Below, in pieces: positions 44,905-56,200 of a stretch of DNA of 64,000 nt; positions within the stretch are counted from its first letter, which is position 1, and each line of letters starts with the position of its first letter. The notes below the pieces were generated by a model that did not search any database, was not told the origin of the DNA, and saw only the letters and a list, made by a program, of their open reading frames with translations. Position numbers and translations under genes: made by a program. Source of the stretch: Gliomastix tumulicola (Eukaryota > Ascomycota > Sordariomycetes > Hypocreales > Bionectriaceae); NCBI GenBank assembly GCA_001599755.1, contig BCHX01000011.1, forward strand, positions 178,300-242,299. The letters run 5' to 3'.

Positions 44905-45620
44905 GACATCCATGGAGGCGAACATGGCGGCTCGGTGGGAGCAGGCGTTGGGTAGCTTGTGGGCGGGCTCCTAAATATGGCGGCGGCTGAGCGGATGACG
45001 GAGAGGTGTCGGTGGTCTAGGACATGGGCAACTTGTCGGTGGAATCAGGTGACTCATCGGCGTCGGCTTTTGTGTCTTGTAGTCCTTAGCAACGAGCGGC
45101 ACGACCAGACAAATGAAGGCATGTACCTCTGGGAGACACGGGACGCGGCGGTACAACAGACGCGCGCTGTTTCCCCATCCCCTTACCCAACCCCCGTCGC
45201 CGCCTGCAATTGTGCACGGCCACCACACAAAGGGGGACTGACGAGCAAGGTACGGCGGGCCAGGAGCAGCTTCCCAGGCCATGGAGACCAGACCCCTCGG
45301 GACTGTCTGCCCGCTGTATCATCGATGTACCTGCCGGTATGACCTAGGGGAAGGGGGGGCGGCACCTTCTCTCGTCTGGGGACTGCACGCTGGCGCCTCA
45401 TCCATGATGCAAAAGGGCCGGTGCATGGATCGCCGCCTGCCCACCCGCCGTCTCCCCGAACCCGTCGTCTCTGAAATGGATGTCCTAAGCGCCTTTCGAC
45501 CACCGGAGGTGCGATCGTCCTCCAGTTGGGCGCAGGCCTCGATGCATGATCCACGGCGCCCGACAGCGTACGAGGAAACAGCCCCGAATCCGTCGAGCCC
45601 ATAGCATGAGCGCCGTGGCC
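44905..45620. repeat. Dispersed repeat family R1, copy C
   Basis: Aligns with copy B over its length and with copy A for TGGGAGACACGGGACGCGGC (~45131). As in copy B it lies directly right of a copia RT fragment. Confidence 0.75.
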
Positions 45621-45689
45621 AATCCAAGAGGCAGGCACAGAGAATCCACAGAGTCGGCGTCCTGCGTCAATGCATCGCGTCGTCTGGTC

Positions 45690-46290
45690 TGCTACGAACC
45701 CAAACACAAGCTACGATCAACACACAGCCCGGGCCACTGAGTCACCATCTGCGATGGCGATCTTCGAAATAACACGACCATTCCGAGCCTTGGGGAAGGA
45801 GTGTACGGGCAATTAGCGCCTACCTTGTCTCGCCACACGCATGTAGCGGGACGCCATGACCGGCGATGAAGGATGCCGGCCGGACAAGGATGAGCAACAG
45901 CAGACGGAGCAAGACAAGCCCTTGTATCCAGTCATGGAACAGCTACTTCCGTAGGCGCTCCCTTCATGCCGTACCAGAAATGAGATCGAGTCCGGCGCGC
46001 GTACGGCGTCGCAGCGGACTCTTGTGCATCCCACAGGCGCACCGATCTCGCCAGCCGAGGTATACACCGCGTCAAACTAAAGGCCAGCACACTGACTTTC
46101 CATGTTGGTCGGTGTCGGTGTTGTGTTCTCGGCTCCTTCCAAGCGGATCCCTCACTAGACTGCTCGCTTTGGCCCGGATGCCACAGGCCAGCAATCGACC
46201 AACGGCTGGTGTAGTGAGTCGTCGTAGCGCCACTTCTTACAACGTGTCTACAGCGCCCAATGTTGTGCTCGTTGCGAACAAGGTCCCTTC
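45690..46290. repeat. Diverged repeat R5, contiguous copy
   Basis: Left part matches 11500-11690, right part (GTATACACCGCGTCAAACTA at ~46062) matches 14145-14320. Here the two parts are next to each other, without the FN3K-like gene. Confidence 0.6.
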
Positions 46291-46379
46291 AGGTTGTCCT
46301 TAGCCCGGAATACTAATACGATAGTGGTGCTGTGTCACAGAGGAGACTAGATCCCGTAGTCGCTACAAGCCAAGAGCGT

Positions 46380-46530
46380 CATTGCGCAGCACGGCGGTGT
46401 CGCCGGCTATCCACGAGCGAATCACTTGCTGGGGAAAGTTCGTTACCCGGAAGGAGGAGCACGTACTCTGCCTAACACGAAAGGGGAGGAATGCAAAGGG
46501 CAGGAAGTCAAGTGAAAAGAGAAAGACAAA
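46380..46530 (+). pseudogene. Decayed copy of the Fungal_trans_2 factor's last exon
   Basis: Reads STAVSPAIHERITCWGKFVT then EHVLCLT, against STAVSPAIGERLPWWEKLVA and GGILCLT at the end of the gene at 15194-17624. The stop TGA is CGA here. Similarity continues some 60 bp into the 3' flank. Nothing of the other exons was found nearby. Confidence 0.8.
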
Positions 46531-47144
46531 CGGAAAAGCATCGTAGACGCAAGGAAAGAAAACAGCCATTCGAAAAGCAGGCACCAAGCCTGCCAGATGG
46601 TCGCACATGGACCTGGGACGCCGTTTCAAGTGGCGCTGTCACAAAGAAAGGCTCATGTGCTGAGCTCGGAGTTCGCGTGCAGGAGAACAGTCAGACGTCA
46701 AGAATGGAGGGCAACTTTCCCGATCGGGCGGGGCTTGACTGGGCGCCGTTCACATAGCTGTTTCCTCCGATTATGACTTGCTCAGCGGGGTAGCGACAGC
46801 CGTCTTCCATCGTGGAAGCCATCGCGGTAGGGTAAGCGCATGGTAGACTTGCTAAGGAGCTACTCCTTTGGCACGCTCAGAGCCAACAGCTACCTTCAAT
46901 CGGTCGAAGCTGAGCCAAATCATTGGAAAAGTCGGTCTCCTTCTTTTTAGGGGCACGCGTTCCGAGGCAGCGGTGTAGGGGAGCGGCCTCCGGGCCTTGT
47001 CTGGGAAACATTCGCGTTGCCATCGACGAACGGCCTTCGTTGCACGTCAAAGCATACACAAAACTTTGCCCCCTTCCCCGCATCTTTGGTCCGGTTGATG
47101 CTCCAGCGCAGTATTATCTCGTCCGTTCGTTAAGTACGTCTCGC
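46531..47144. other. No supported gene
   Basis: Between the exon copy and R4 copy C; nothing recognised. Confidence 0.35.
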
Positions 47145-48150
47145 TCTCGGGCTGGCGCAGGTGGAGCCAGAGTCACAGTCTTCCATTGTAGATTTCGCGT
47201 AGATATCAGCAACCAGCAGTGACCGTTCAGGGGGCCCGCTGGGCGAGAGCGAGAGGGAGCTTGCAGCCCAGATCATTTGCTGAAGCAGACCAAGCTAGGT
47301 CCGCGATTGGGAAGATGCTTTCCCATGGCCCTTTCAAGACTACGTGCCCGTGGCACCCGTATTGACCATACGCGTGGTTTCGTTCTTTCGTCTCGTAAGC
47401 TGGGTAGTGGCGCGGCGTGCTGGCCGGGTTCGAGGGTGGACGTGCCTGGCGGTGTCAACCGTGACGAGGTGATCAGACGAGGACTCACCGTTGCTGGCTA
47501 TGTCGTGGCCGCAAACCACGGCTGAAGTTGCAGTCAGGTACTTCAAGATACCGCGCGCGCTAATCAGGAAGAAGCCTGTGCGGTGGGCCCGGGACCGGTT
47601 TTTCCGGTCCGTTCCACGCACGTAAATGGGACACCGCCAGGTCCCATCATCATACCGTCACTTTGGCGCAATCACCGCCCATATATTGCCTGTCCTACCA
47701 GCGTAGACGCCCCCCGACCCCTATTTCTCCGTCCACGGTAGCAAGCTGCGAGTAGCGCCACTCGTCGAAGATGTCGGCTTGCCGAGAGCGAACCGTTTGT
47801 GTTGTCGACTTCTCCGTCGAAATTTCCGCACGCTTTCCTTCAAGATGATCCCTCGTCGATGTTGCCACCCGAGGTCCGCCTCTGGGCAGAGTACCCCGAC
47901 GCAGCCATCCGGCCCCGACCTTTCGAATACATCGCATCAAGCCGCAAGGGCGAACTTGAATACTCACAATGCAAGTATCCCATGCAAGCACATCTGGTGC
48001 CACGGCAGGCGTTGGGGAGAAACGAAAAGTGCGTTTTGGATCCAATTGCTGGGCGCGCGTCAGAAACTGGACTGGGCAGCCACGTACTAGTTCGGCCTCT
48101 TTCGACCTCGGGCAGCCAAACGGTGGTTGACCGATTCTTTCCGCATAGTG
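47145..48150. repeat. Dispersed repeat family R4, copy C
   Basis: Aligns with 23555-24750. At the left end it keeps GGAGCCAGAGTCAC, the counterpart of the first codons of the HAD gene (GGAGCCAGAGTCAT), with the start codon changed. Its plus-strand frame at 47850-48090 is open and protein-like (VRLWAEYPDAAIRPRPFEYI) but unrecognised; the same region in copy B is frameshifted. Confidence 0.7.
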
Positions 48151-48385
48151 GCTAGGCCATTCTCCCGACGGCCACTATCGGCCGTGGGCACAATACGTCC
48201 TCAGCTATCATATCCGCGCTTGCCGCCTTCTAGCCTAAGGCCGGACAAAGCAGCGAACGTTCAAAAAGCCCGTTTCGTCCGCGCTACGAAGGAGTATAAA
48301 TCTATAATCAGGATCAAAGAGATGGAGGTGCCGCGTCACGCTACAACATACCCCTCAGGGTGTCGACCTTCGCTTGACTACCACA

Positions 48386-48480
48386 ATGGGGAACTTTCTG
48401 AGCTGGCTCAAGGCCAATATGCCCTCGCCAGGCGAAGACGAGCGCGTTGGGGAGGCGAGGGAACAGACTCTCCAGCCCCC
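48386..48480 (+). other. Duplicated contig end: first exon of the CSC1-like gene
   Basis: These 95 bp are identical to 48581-48675, directly across the 100-N gap. It is the first coding exon (MGNFLSWLKANMPSPGEDER). Best explained as two overlapping contigs that were scaffolded and not merged. Confidence 0.9.
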
Positions 48481-48580
48481 NNNNNNNNNNNNNNNNNNNN
48501 NNNNNNNNNNNNNNNNNNNNNNNNNNNNNNNNNNNNNNNNNNNNNNNNNNNNNNNNNNNNNNNNNNNNNNNNNNNNNNNN
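48481..48580. other. Assembly gap, 100 N
   Basis: Exactly 100 N, a conventional scaffold gap of unknown size, flanked by 95-bp identical sequence. Confidence 0.98.
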
Positions 48581-51305
48581 ATGGGGAACTTTCTGAGCTG
48601 GCTCAAGGCCAATATGCCCTCGCCAGGCGAAGACGAGCGCGTTGGGGAGGCGAGGGAACAGACTCTCCAGCCCCCATCAGTCTCTAGTAAGCATTCNCCA
48701 TCCCCCTCNGCCCCCCTCCCTTAGCACCCGTCCAACAGAACGACTGAGTCAACGCCCACAGNCATGCTTAGCACCCTAGTGCCGGCGCTGAGCATCAGCG
48801 NTGCATGTCTTGTAATCTTCCTCCTCTTACGCCGATCTCAGCGCAGGTTGTATGCCCCGAGGACGTTCTTGGGGTCCCTGCAAGACGACGAGAGGAGCCC
48901 CGAGCTCCCAAACGGGTGGTTCAACTGGCTCCATGNCTTCTGGACGATTCCGGACACANACGCGCTACAGCACCAGAGCCTCGACGCCTACCTGTTTCTT
49001 CGCTTCCTTCGTGTCTGCACAACCATGGCCTTCGTTTGCTTGGTCATCACCTGGTCTGTCCTCTTCCCGGTTCATGCCACGGCGTCGAACGGAAAGTCTC
49101 AACTNGAGCGCATTTCGTACAGCAATATCAACATTGAGACGGAAGCCAATCGGCTGTACGCCCATACCTTTGTGGGCTGGACGGCCTACGGCTTCGTCAT
49201 GTATGCGATCACCCGCGANTGCATCTTTTACATTACNCTGCGTCAAGNGTTCCTCCTGAGCCCCGCCCAGNCNCNACGCATCTCGTCCCGNACGGTCCTC
49301 TTCACCGCGGTCCCCGATGATCTNCTGANCGAAGCCGCTCTNCTGGAGGTTTTTGGNNANGAGAGNGTNAAGCGNATCTGGATTGTGGGCGATACGANAA
49401 GCCTCGANAAGCTCGTCGAGGAGCGCGACGNGACGGCNATNCTGCTTGAGAAGAGCTTGGTGAGATTCTTGAAAGCCGTTCATNNCTCNGNCACNGAGAA
49501 TGAGCTTCAGAGAAAGANGGACGCACGACCCCNCCATCGGCTCGGGCCCATGGGTCTCGCCGGCAGAAGCGTCGACACCATCGACTGGGCGCGCGACCGA
49601 CTGNAGNAACTTATANCCGANACCAAGGCCAAGCAGGATGGTTATCTGGCGGGAGACTTCAAGAAAAGGCACTCNGTCTTNATCGAGTTTNCATCGCAGG
49701 CCGAGGCGCAGGCCGCCTTCCAGTTTGTCGCGCACCATCAGGCGCTCCATATGGCTCCCCGNTTTATCGGCATCAAGCCTGNGGAGGTCATCTGGGCGAA
49801 CCTAGATATCCCCTGGTGGCAGAGGATCATCCGTCNCTATGTTGTCTATTTCCTGACAGNTGTNCTCATCNTATTCTGGGGGNTCCCTGTCGGCATCGTG
49901 GGCATGATCGCGCAGGTNGACGTGCTCAAGCAGGTCCNTGGTCTCGCGTGGATAGGNGATATACCCGACGTAAGTGTTGACACCTCTCCTNCTGTCGCGC
50001 CCCAGCCTTGTACTGACATGGCTNTCCCTAGACGATCCTNGGCACTNTNTCCGGCCTCCTCTCCTCCATTGCCCTTGCCATTCTCATGATCTTNGTNCCT
50101 GAAATCATGAGGATGCTAGCTACGCTCGCCGGGGCCGTGTCTCTACCNCACCGGGAGCTCTTCACCCAGAATGCATACTTCTGCTTTCAGCTCATTCAGG
50201 TATTTCTCATCCGCACACTAGCGGATGCCGCCTCGACGGTCCTCATTCAAATCGTCGAGAGCCCAAGCGCGGTCTTTCGTATCCTCAGCCAGGCGATTCC
50301 CACATCCTCCAATTTCTACATCTCGTACTTCATCGTGCAGGGCCTCGCCATGGCATCAAACGTCCTTGCCCAGGTCACAGGGTGCCTCGTCTTCTATTTG
50401 CTGTACAGGTGGATGGCCGACACCCCGCGGGCCATGTATGCTAGATGGACTTCTCTCAGAACCATCTCGTGGGGCAGCACGGTCCCCGTGTACACGACGA
50501 TCACTGTCATCAGTAAGTGTAGCTAGCCGAGTTCTATTGAGATCGAATCGACTAGGCATTACGGCGTTGCTAATCCGTTGGTCAAGGCATCACATACGCC
50601 GTCATTGCACCCCTTATGCTCTTCTGGGCCACGTTGGCCCTGGGTCTGTTCTATCTAGCGCATCGGTACAACGTCCTGTTTGTGACAGATACCGAGATCG
50701 ACACCCGCGGACTATTCTACCCTAGGGCGCTTCAGCATCTCTTCTTCGGCATTTACCTCGCTGAGATCTGCATGGTAGGCATGTTTGCGGTGTCCCGGGC
50801 CCCGGGCCCTGCTACCCTGATGGCTGCGTTCCTCGTCTTCACCATCTTATACCATGTCGCGCTGAACCGCTCTCTCGGACCTCTCTTGTCGAGCCTGCCC
50901 CGCACACTCTACAGAAAGGAGCAGCTCATCCGGACTGGCCAGCATCAGGCTTCGAACGGCTCGGGCGGCCAACGAGGCAATTTCCTCACTAGATTCTTCA
51001 GGCCGTGGGTGTACTCAGACTATGAAGCGTTGCGCGATCTAGCGCCCCAGGGGAATACCGCGAGCCCATATGCGTATAGTAAGAAGACACTAGCCCGCGC
51101 CTACTTGCCGCCTTCTGTCACGAGTAGCCCTCCGGTCTTGTGGATCCCAGCAGACAGGGCCGGCGAGTCGAAGCACGAAATTGATCAGACGAAGCCGGTC
51201 ATCGATATTAGCGACCAGAGGTGTCGACTAGACGAGAACAACAGGATCCAGTGGGAAACGGATGGCGCCCATCCCCCCATCTGGGAGAAGGCCCCCGAAT
51301 TCTGA
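48581..51305 (+). CDS. CSC1/OSCA-like (RSN1/PHM7, DUF221) cation channel
   Basis: Membrane protein of the calcium-permeable, osmo/mechanosensitive CSC1/OSCA family (fungal RSN1/PHM7). Four exons give 837 aa: 48581-48686, 48762-49969, 50032-50512 and 50587-51305; all phases close. A hydrophobic N-terminal segment is followed by the family-typical RRLYAPRTFLGSLQDDER. Then come two more membrane spans, a cytosolic loop ending in FIGIKPxEVIWANLDIPWW (the usual boundary), and the RSN1_7TM part with NAYFCFQLIQVFLI, YFIVQGLAMASNVLAQ and TYAVIAPLMLFWATLALGL. More than 30 N calls fall at 48697-50148, so some residues are unknown. The start ATG also exists at 48386 in the duplicated contig end. Confidence 0.93.
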
Positions 51306-52222
51306 TAAGGCGGCCTTAGTGATGTATCAGGAGAGGAAGGGCCGGAGGCCGAACGCCAATGAGCCCCGGCACACCCTACTCGGCGTCGTTTTGGACTTGC
51401 GCCGCCCCACGATGGCACCCCGAGTCAACGTGGTCAGTCTATAGCATTGACCAAGCATAGATGTGAGCTTAATGAATTGCGTATTTATGCTAAGCATCAG
51501 GGGAACCCATCCGACCAGCTCAGTCTCTACGAAAGCCTACGGTACTGCAGCTGCCTCGTGCGAAGAATACCGCGGCCCCCGCCGCGGGCCCGGTATGATC
51601 ATCCATGTCGTTTACAGCGCGACACACGTGGTACCATAGGCACGCCTTGTGAATCTCTGAAAGGCAAGAGTGTTCGTCCGAGGGCTGATGGTAGTTTGCG
51701 ACGGGCTCTCGGCAGCCTTCTTGTCACGTTCGGTTCGATGGCTGAGCTTGAATACGCAATTTCTCGGCTGTTCTAGAGCAGCTGCGGCGCCGAGACTGTC
51801 GTCATCCGGAGAGCCTAAACTCGAGGGCACAAACTCTACAGTTGACAAGCGAGCCGATGCCACGCCGAACGAGCATCCCTACATGCTTGAGGATGCACAG
51901 TGTTCATCCTGCCGTGTAGCCGAGGGACGAAGCTTCATCCCCACCACGTGCCGCTGCGTAGGTGCAACGCGACGTTGCTCTCCCGCACGGCGCTGGCAGC
52001 CCCAGTCCCAGGGTACAACGCCAGAGCCCGCCGCTTCTTAGTCCGATAGCTCGGTGGGAAGTCAGATCCACGCCGGACGAGACTGGACCGGAGTCGCCTG
52101 TAGTATGTTATCCCATCGCCTAACCAGTCTCGCCGTTCACCCTTGAGACCGCCCAATAATTGGTTCCCTTTGCCAACGCATCAGTACGCTAAGTTCGCCG
52201 CATCGTCGTCAGTAAAGGACGT
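51306..52222. other. No supported gene
   Basis: Downstream of the CSC1-like gene; short ORFs without motifs. Confidence 0.35.
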
Positions 52223-52995
52223 TTGCTGCTCTCGGGCGTAAAGATGGCCACGGGCCCTCTCCTTATAGTCCATGGCATCGGTGAATACCGAGCCTATCAT
52301 CATATCACTAGACCGAAACCTCCGCGAACTACCCCGAAAAATGGATGCACACAAGCGGGCCACCTAGAGCTGAATAGCCAAAGACCAAGGCTCGAGGGAC
52401 GGTTCAAAGAAAAGGCCAAGGTCGAGTGGACCGCCGCAAAGGGGGTGGACGACACCGAACCCAAAGTACAGGAGCATCGACAGCCTCTAGACACTGCAGA
52501 CAAGCCCTACCACCAACAGCAGTCAGCTTAGGATTGTCTGGTTCAAGGGCTGCCCGCGCCATCGGACAACACCATTGAAGGGCATCATCGCCGACGAGAT
52601 GCCACCATAGCCGCTGGCGTTAGGCACTACGTTGTGGAAGAAAGACCGACTATGCGCCGTGCTGCCACTTCGGAAGCGAGCCCAAAGCCAGGAAGCAGCT
52701 GGCAGGGTGATCGAGGCAGCTGCCTTCGCCTTGCGCTCAAGTCGGTTGTTGTCTCACGGAAGGCCGAACGGCCGAAACGGTGTTTCGTTTGCGTCGGAAT
52801 GGCCCTATCGCTCGCGTCTAGTGACGCCAATGTAGACAACTCCTCCATAAGTCTTACTCGGCCAACGACTCATCCTAAAGCTTTCGGCGTAGGCACCTTC
52901 GGGCTGGCGACCAGGTCTGTTGTCAGGTTTGCCAGGTGTGATGCAACCACAACTGCACCTCCAGAATCAGGCAATGAGGCCCCATGGATATAGGC
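52223..52995 (+). pseudogene. Possible FluG-domain/zinc-finger protein remnant
   Basis: Two plus-strand pieces in different frames. RFKEKAKVEWTAAKGVDD (~52400) resembles the linker of fungal FluG-domain proteins, and ERPKRCFVCVGMALSL (~52767) resembles their Cys-rich RPxxCFxCxG motif. No full gene and no proper introns; a tentative call for a decayed gene. Confidence 0.3.
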
Positions 52996-53403
52996 CGTAG
53001 GCGATGCATTAAAGTAACTTACACAGACTATGGTTGATCCAGATCTGGAAAGCGCATTTGAGTCCGTGCGCCGTGAATGGACTGGCACTTAGCCCGCCGG
53101 CGACGACCAACGCCTATTGGCGTCGTTTGGTTCCCCTCTCCAATTCTCTTCTCAAACCAATCATGCCTTCCAGCTTATTCTATATAGCATCTATGCGACC
53201 ACTATGATAAGAGCATTACTACTCCGAAAGGAATATGAAGCCCTCTCATAGAGGTAATTAGGAAGTATGCCTCGTGTATTGAGTCTAGTTCTTAGGCAGC
53301 GGCGAAGTAGTCCCTAAAGCCGAAGTAGTATGTCTTTGGTAGAGGGACCTACGCCCCTCCTCCTATTGATAGACGGCAGCAAGAGAGGGAGAGATGATAA
53401 CCT
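52996..53403. other. No supported gene, AT-richer
   Basis: Nothing recognised; base composition is more AT-rich around 53150-53400 than its neighbours. Confidence 0.4.
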
Positions 53404-54335
53404 AGCTGTGAATGAATGAAGTTTATTACGCCCGGGAGGGTTTACCTCATAGAGTTAGGTCCGTTTAGCTCTGTACACTTCGGCAGTCTTGTCCGCATCT
53501 CCCAGAAGCCCTACATTCGCCATCCGCGCATATTTTCCCCTCGCTCAACTCTATGGCAGGCCACCTAGAAGGTCAACTTGTCCAAGTGTTCAGCATCCTA
53601 CCCGTGCCAGCTAAAGCCTGGTCTGCTATCTAGAGGTTGCTCGCCGCCCGCACTGCCTATAACTTAGGCGTCCATTTTGGGCCGCTTGACGCTGGCTTTC
53701 CGCCCAGGAAGAAGGAGATGTGACCCATCTTTGCCTGCCCGACCTGCCGCATGCTTTCACGCTGTGCATCATCTGGTACGCCAAAATGAAGTGTTCCATG
53801 GCCTCAGGCGCTTGTCCGCAAACGCACACGTCCGCGTCTGCCGCTTCGATCCTGTGTAGATAGCTGTTAATCCGCGCCATGCCCGTCCGGAGCTGCGCGA
53901 GCACATTCAAGAGACGCGAATTGACCGCGTCGTATAGCTTACGTGTGTAATGTCCTAGCAGTGCCTTGTCGATAGCCTAGAGTACTTTCCAGCCCCGTCG
54001 AGACGTGTCCTCTGGTACAGCTGTCGCTATCGCGCCAGTGCTAGTCGAATCTGCTTGGAGCGAGCCTGCCTGCATGTGCCGCTCTGCGTGCTTCTGCTTT
54101 AGCCTCATTGCCCATGGGGAAGGCCTCTCCAGACGGCACCCGCAGCATCTTGACCAAGTTGCGGCCTTGTTCGAGCCGTTCGGTCTACCTATCGATCTCT
54201 TACACCGTATGCTGAGCCAACTACTGTCGTGGCTGTACAACCACTTACAGAGCCAACCGGCTACTCATCATGCCGATTGTGTCTCGGTACCGCAGCCCGT
54301 CCGGCAGGCGTCGTAACGCTGCCGCTATCGCTTCT
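53404..54335 (-). mobile_element. Tad-type LINE, 5'-truncated 3' end (copy 2)
   Basis: Aligns with 3472-4535 throughout. The minus-strand frame keeps MNVLAQLRTGMARINSYLHR and VCVCGQAPEAMEHFIL (53910-53770). The upstream frame (NLVKMLRVPSGEAFPMGN-like, ~54150) is shifted. The 3' end has AATAAA and then a short TTCA tract (53404-53412), in place of a poly(A) tail. Confidence 0.88.
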
Positions 54336-54557
54336 AGGTCGCCTATATAATATGTATTCTAGTCGTCGCTAGGGCCAATCATCGAAGAGCACCTGGTCAG
54401 CACTTGGCCAGCACTTGGCTATTCCAATGCTGATACGGCCTGCCTTCCAGACGCGCTGGTCGCTACGATGATGCCGTCCATCCCTTTGGCCAATCCGATG
54501 GCCACATCGAGTCGTGATGACCCACTGGCAGGCCGGACGCAAACCTCATGCCGCCCG

Positions 54558-54582
54558 TTCAGGTTCAGGTTCAGGTTCAATT
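54558..54582 (+). repeat. Hexanucleotide tandem (GTTCAG)n
   Basis: About four units of GTTCAG/GGTTCA. Too short to be a telomeric tract and not the usual fungal TTAGGG. Confidence 0.85.
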
Positions 54583-54764
54583 CCTACTCGGTTGTAGCCG
54601 CCCTTTCCCAGCAGCCATGCCCGGAAGCGAGGTCTGGCCAGCCGCCGAGGTGCTCCGGACGCTCGTCCGGACCACCCCACTTCCCGCTTTTCAATCTAAA
54701 CCGTTATCTACGTCATCACTGCCATGAGCAAGTTGCGCAGCGGTGATGAGCGGGCGTGACAAAG

Positions 54765-54845
54765 GCACCAGAGGGGGTGACAAGGGGTGACAAGGGATGG
54801 CAGGGTAGCAGGGGGTGGCAGGGTGGCAGGGACCGGTGAGGGGTA
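54765..54845 (+). repeat. G-rich imperfect tandem
   Basis: Repeated AGGGGGTGACA, AGGGGTGACA and GGTGGCAGG units. Similar in style to the tract at 30346-30590. Confidence 0.7.
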
Positions 54846-55039
54846 GCTCGTCAGGGGGTGAGGATGGACCTGGGCAAAACCGGGGTTCGCTAACTACCGT
54901 CAGCGTCCAAAATCTCGGGGTCCACGCCCACACGACCCACCAGAGAGTCCAAAGTCGGCCGCGATGTACTACGCCACGCCACACGTCCGATAGAAGCCTT
55001 CCCGCCGCTAATAGTCTTAATTCCACCCCCGAGCAAGGA

Positions 55040-55640
55040 AGATACAGCTTGACGGGGCCACTTCTGGCCGGCACACTGAGCGGCGTCTTAGCCCACACGG
55101 GCCCTGGCTTAGCGTTTATCGCTGATATCCTAGCCTGGCATGGGCCCTGATTGAGCTCAGTCAACTGACGACTTGGCTTGCAGGGGCCCTGGCTTATCTC
55201 AGTTGGCCAGTGCGGTAGCTTACATGGGCCCTTGCTTAGCCGAGCCAGCGGGCTTCGTGGCTTGCATCGGCCTTAATTTAGCTTGACCAACCAGCGGCCT
55301 AACCTATATGGGGCCTGACTTAGCTTGCCCCACCAGCTCCTAGCGTTCTTAATCAGTGTCTTGGCTTACAGAGGACCCTAGTTGGGCTCCGTTGACCTGC
55401 GTCTCAACTTACATGGGCAATGGCCCAGCTCAGTCGGCCGGTTGTCCTGGCTTACATGGACCTTGACCTAGCTCAGTCATCTAGTGTAAGAGCTTGCAGG
55501 GACCCTAGCTTAGCTTGGCTGAGCGGCACCTTGACTTACATGGGCCCTAGTCTAGCTCAGTCCCCCACTACCTTAGCTCGCTCAACCAGTGCCTTGGCTT
55601 GTACAGACCCTAGCATAGCTGTTCGTCCTTTCCTCTGTAG
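55040..55640 (+). repeat. ~43-bp satellite, array 1 (forward)
   Basis: Degenerate units about 42-44 bp apart, each with a core near CATGGGCCCTAGCTTAGCTC and a link like CAGTGCCTTGGCTTA. Core positions include ~55098, 55141, 55183, 55227, 55308, 55414, 55457, 55498 and 55541. Some units are lost or decayed. The period is not a multiple of three, so the open frames through it are not meaningful. Confidence 0.88.
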
Positions 55641-56200
55641 TAAGCCCTTTTTCACTCGTCATCCTTCACCATAGCTTGCCCTCACAGCATCTCTCACAGC
55701 TTCTCTCATAGCGTCCCGTCACCATCTGAATCTCTCTCCTCTGCACCTCTCTCCTTCTCTGTTCTTCCAGGAAAGCCCGCTCGCCTCCCTGCTCGTTCCC
55801 TCTCGCGGAGCCAACCGGAGGTATAGGGTAGCGCTGAAGCACTTGCTCCGTTTGTCCGTCTGTTCTTGTCCTCACATATGCTATCTCAATTCTAATGCAC
55901 GTGCTAGCTATGTCGAGCCTACCCGCACGGCCGTACCTTCGCGCCTCGCCGCCGACTGAGAGGAGGACGGGTCATCCTCGACGACCTCCATATCACGGTA
56001 GTTGAGGCTCTAGGAGAGGCATGGCTCGACACGGCGCGCCGAAGAACGCCCCGCGCTGTGCGTCCTCGCCCTATCCGTACGGTATGCGCCGGTCTGGGAG
56101 GAGAAGACGGAGAGGTGGGCGGTATGTGAACTATGCCATCCCCGCGCCGACGATGGACTGACCCCCAGACGATGGGTGGCTGTCACCGCGATCTCGGGTG
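55641..56200. repeat. Flank shared with array 3 (segmental duplicate)
   Basis: CGTCCTTTCCTCTGTA (~55625), the pyrimidine-rich stretch after it and ACGGAGAGGTGGGCGGTATG (~56108) have counterparts in the same order at 62036, 62090-62230 and 62420. So array plus right flank was duplicated as one unit. Confidence 0.65.

Noticed and set aside
48386..48480. A duplicated first exon as real gene duplication
   Set aside because: Identical sequence directly bordering exactly 100 N is better explained by unmerged contigs.
54558..54582. GTTCAG tandem as a telomere-like sequence
   Set aside because: Too short and not TTAGGG-type; a plain microsatellite is enough.
55420..55674. Plus-strand ORF through the satellite
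   Set aside because: The ~43-bp unit is not a multiple of three, and the protein only mirrors the repeat.
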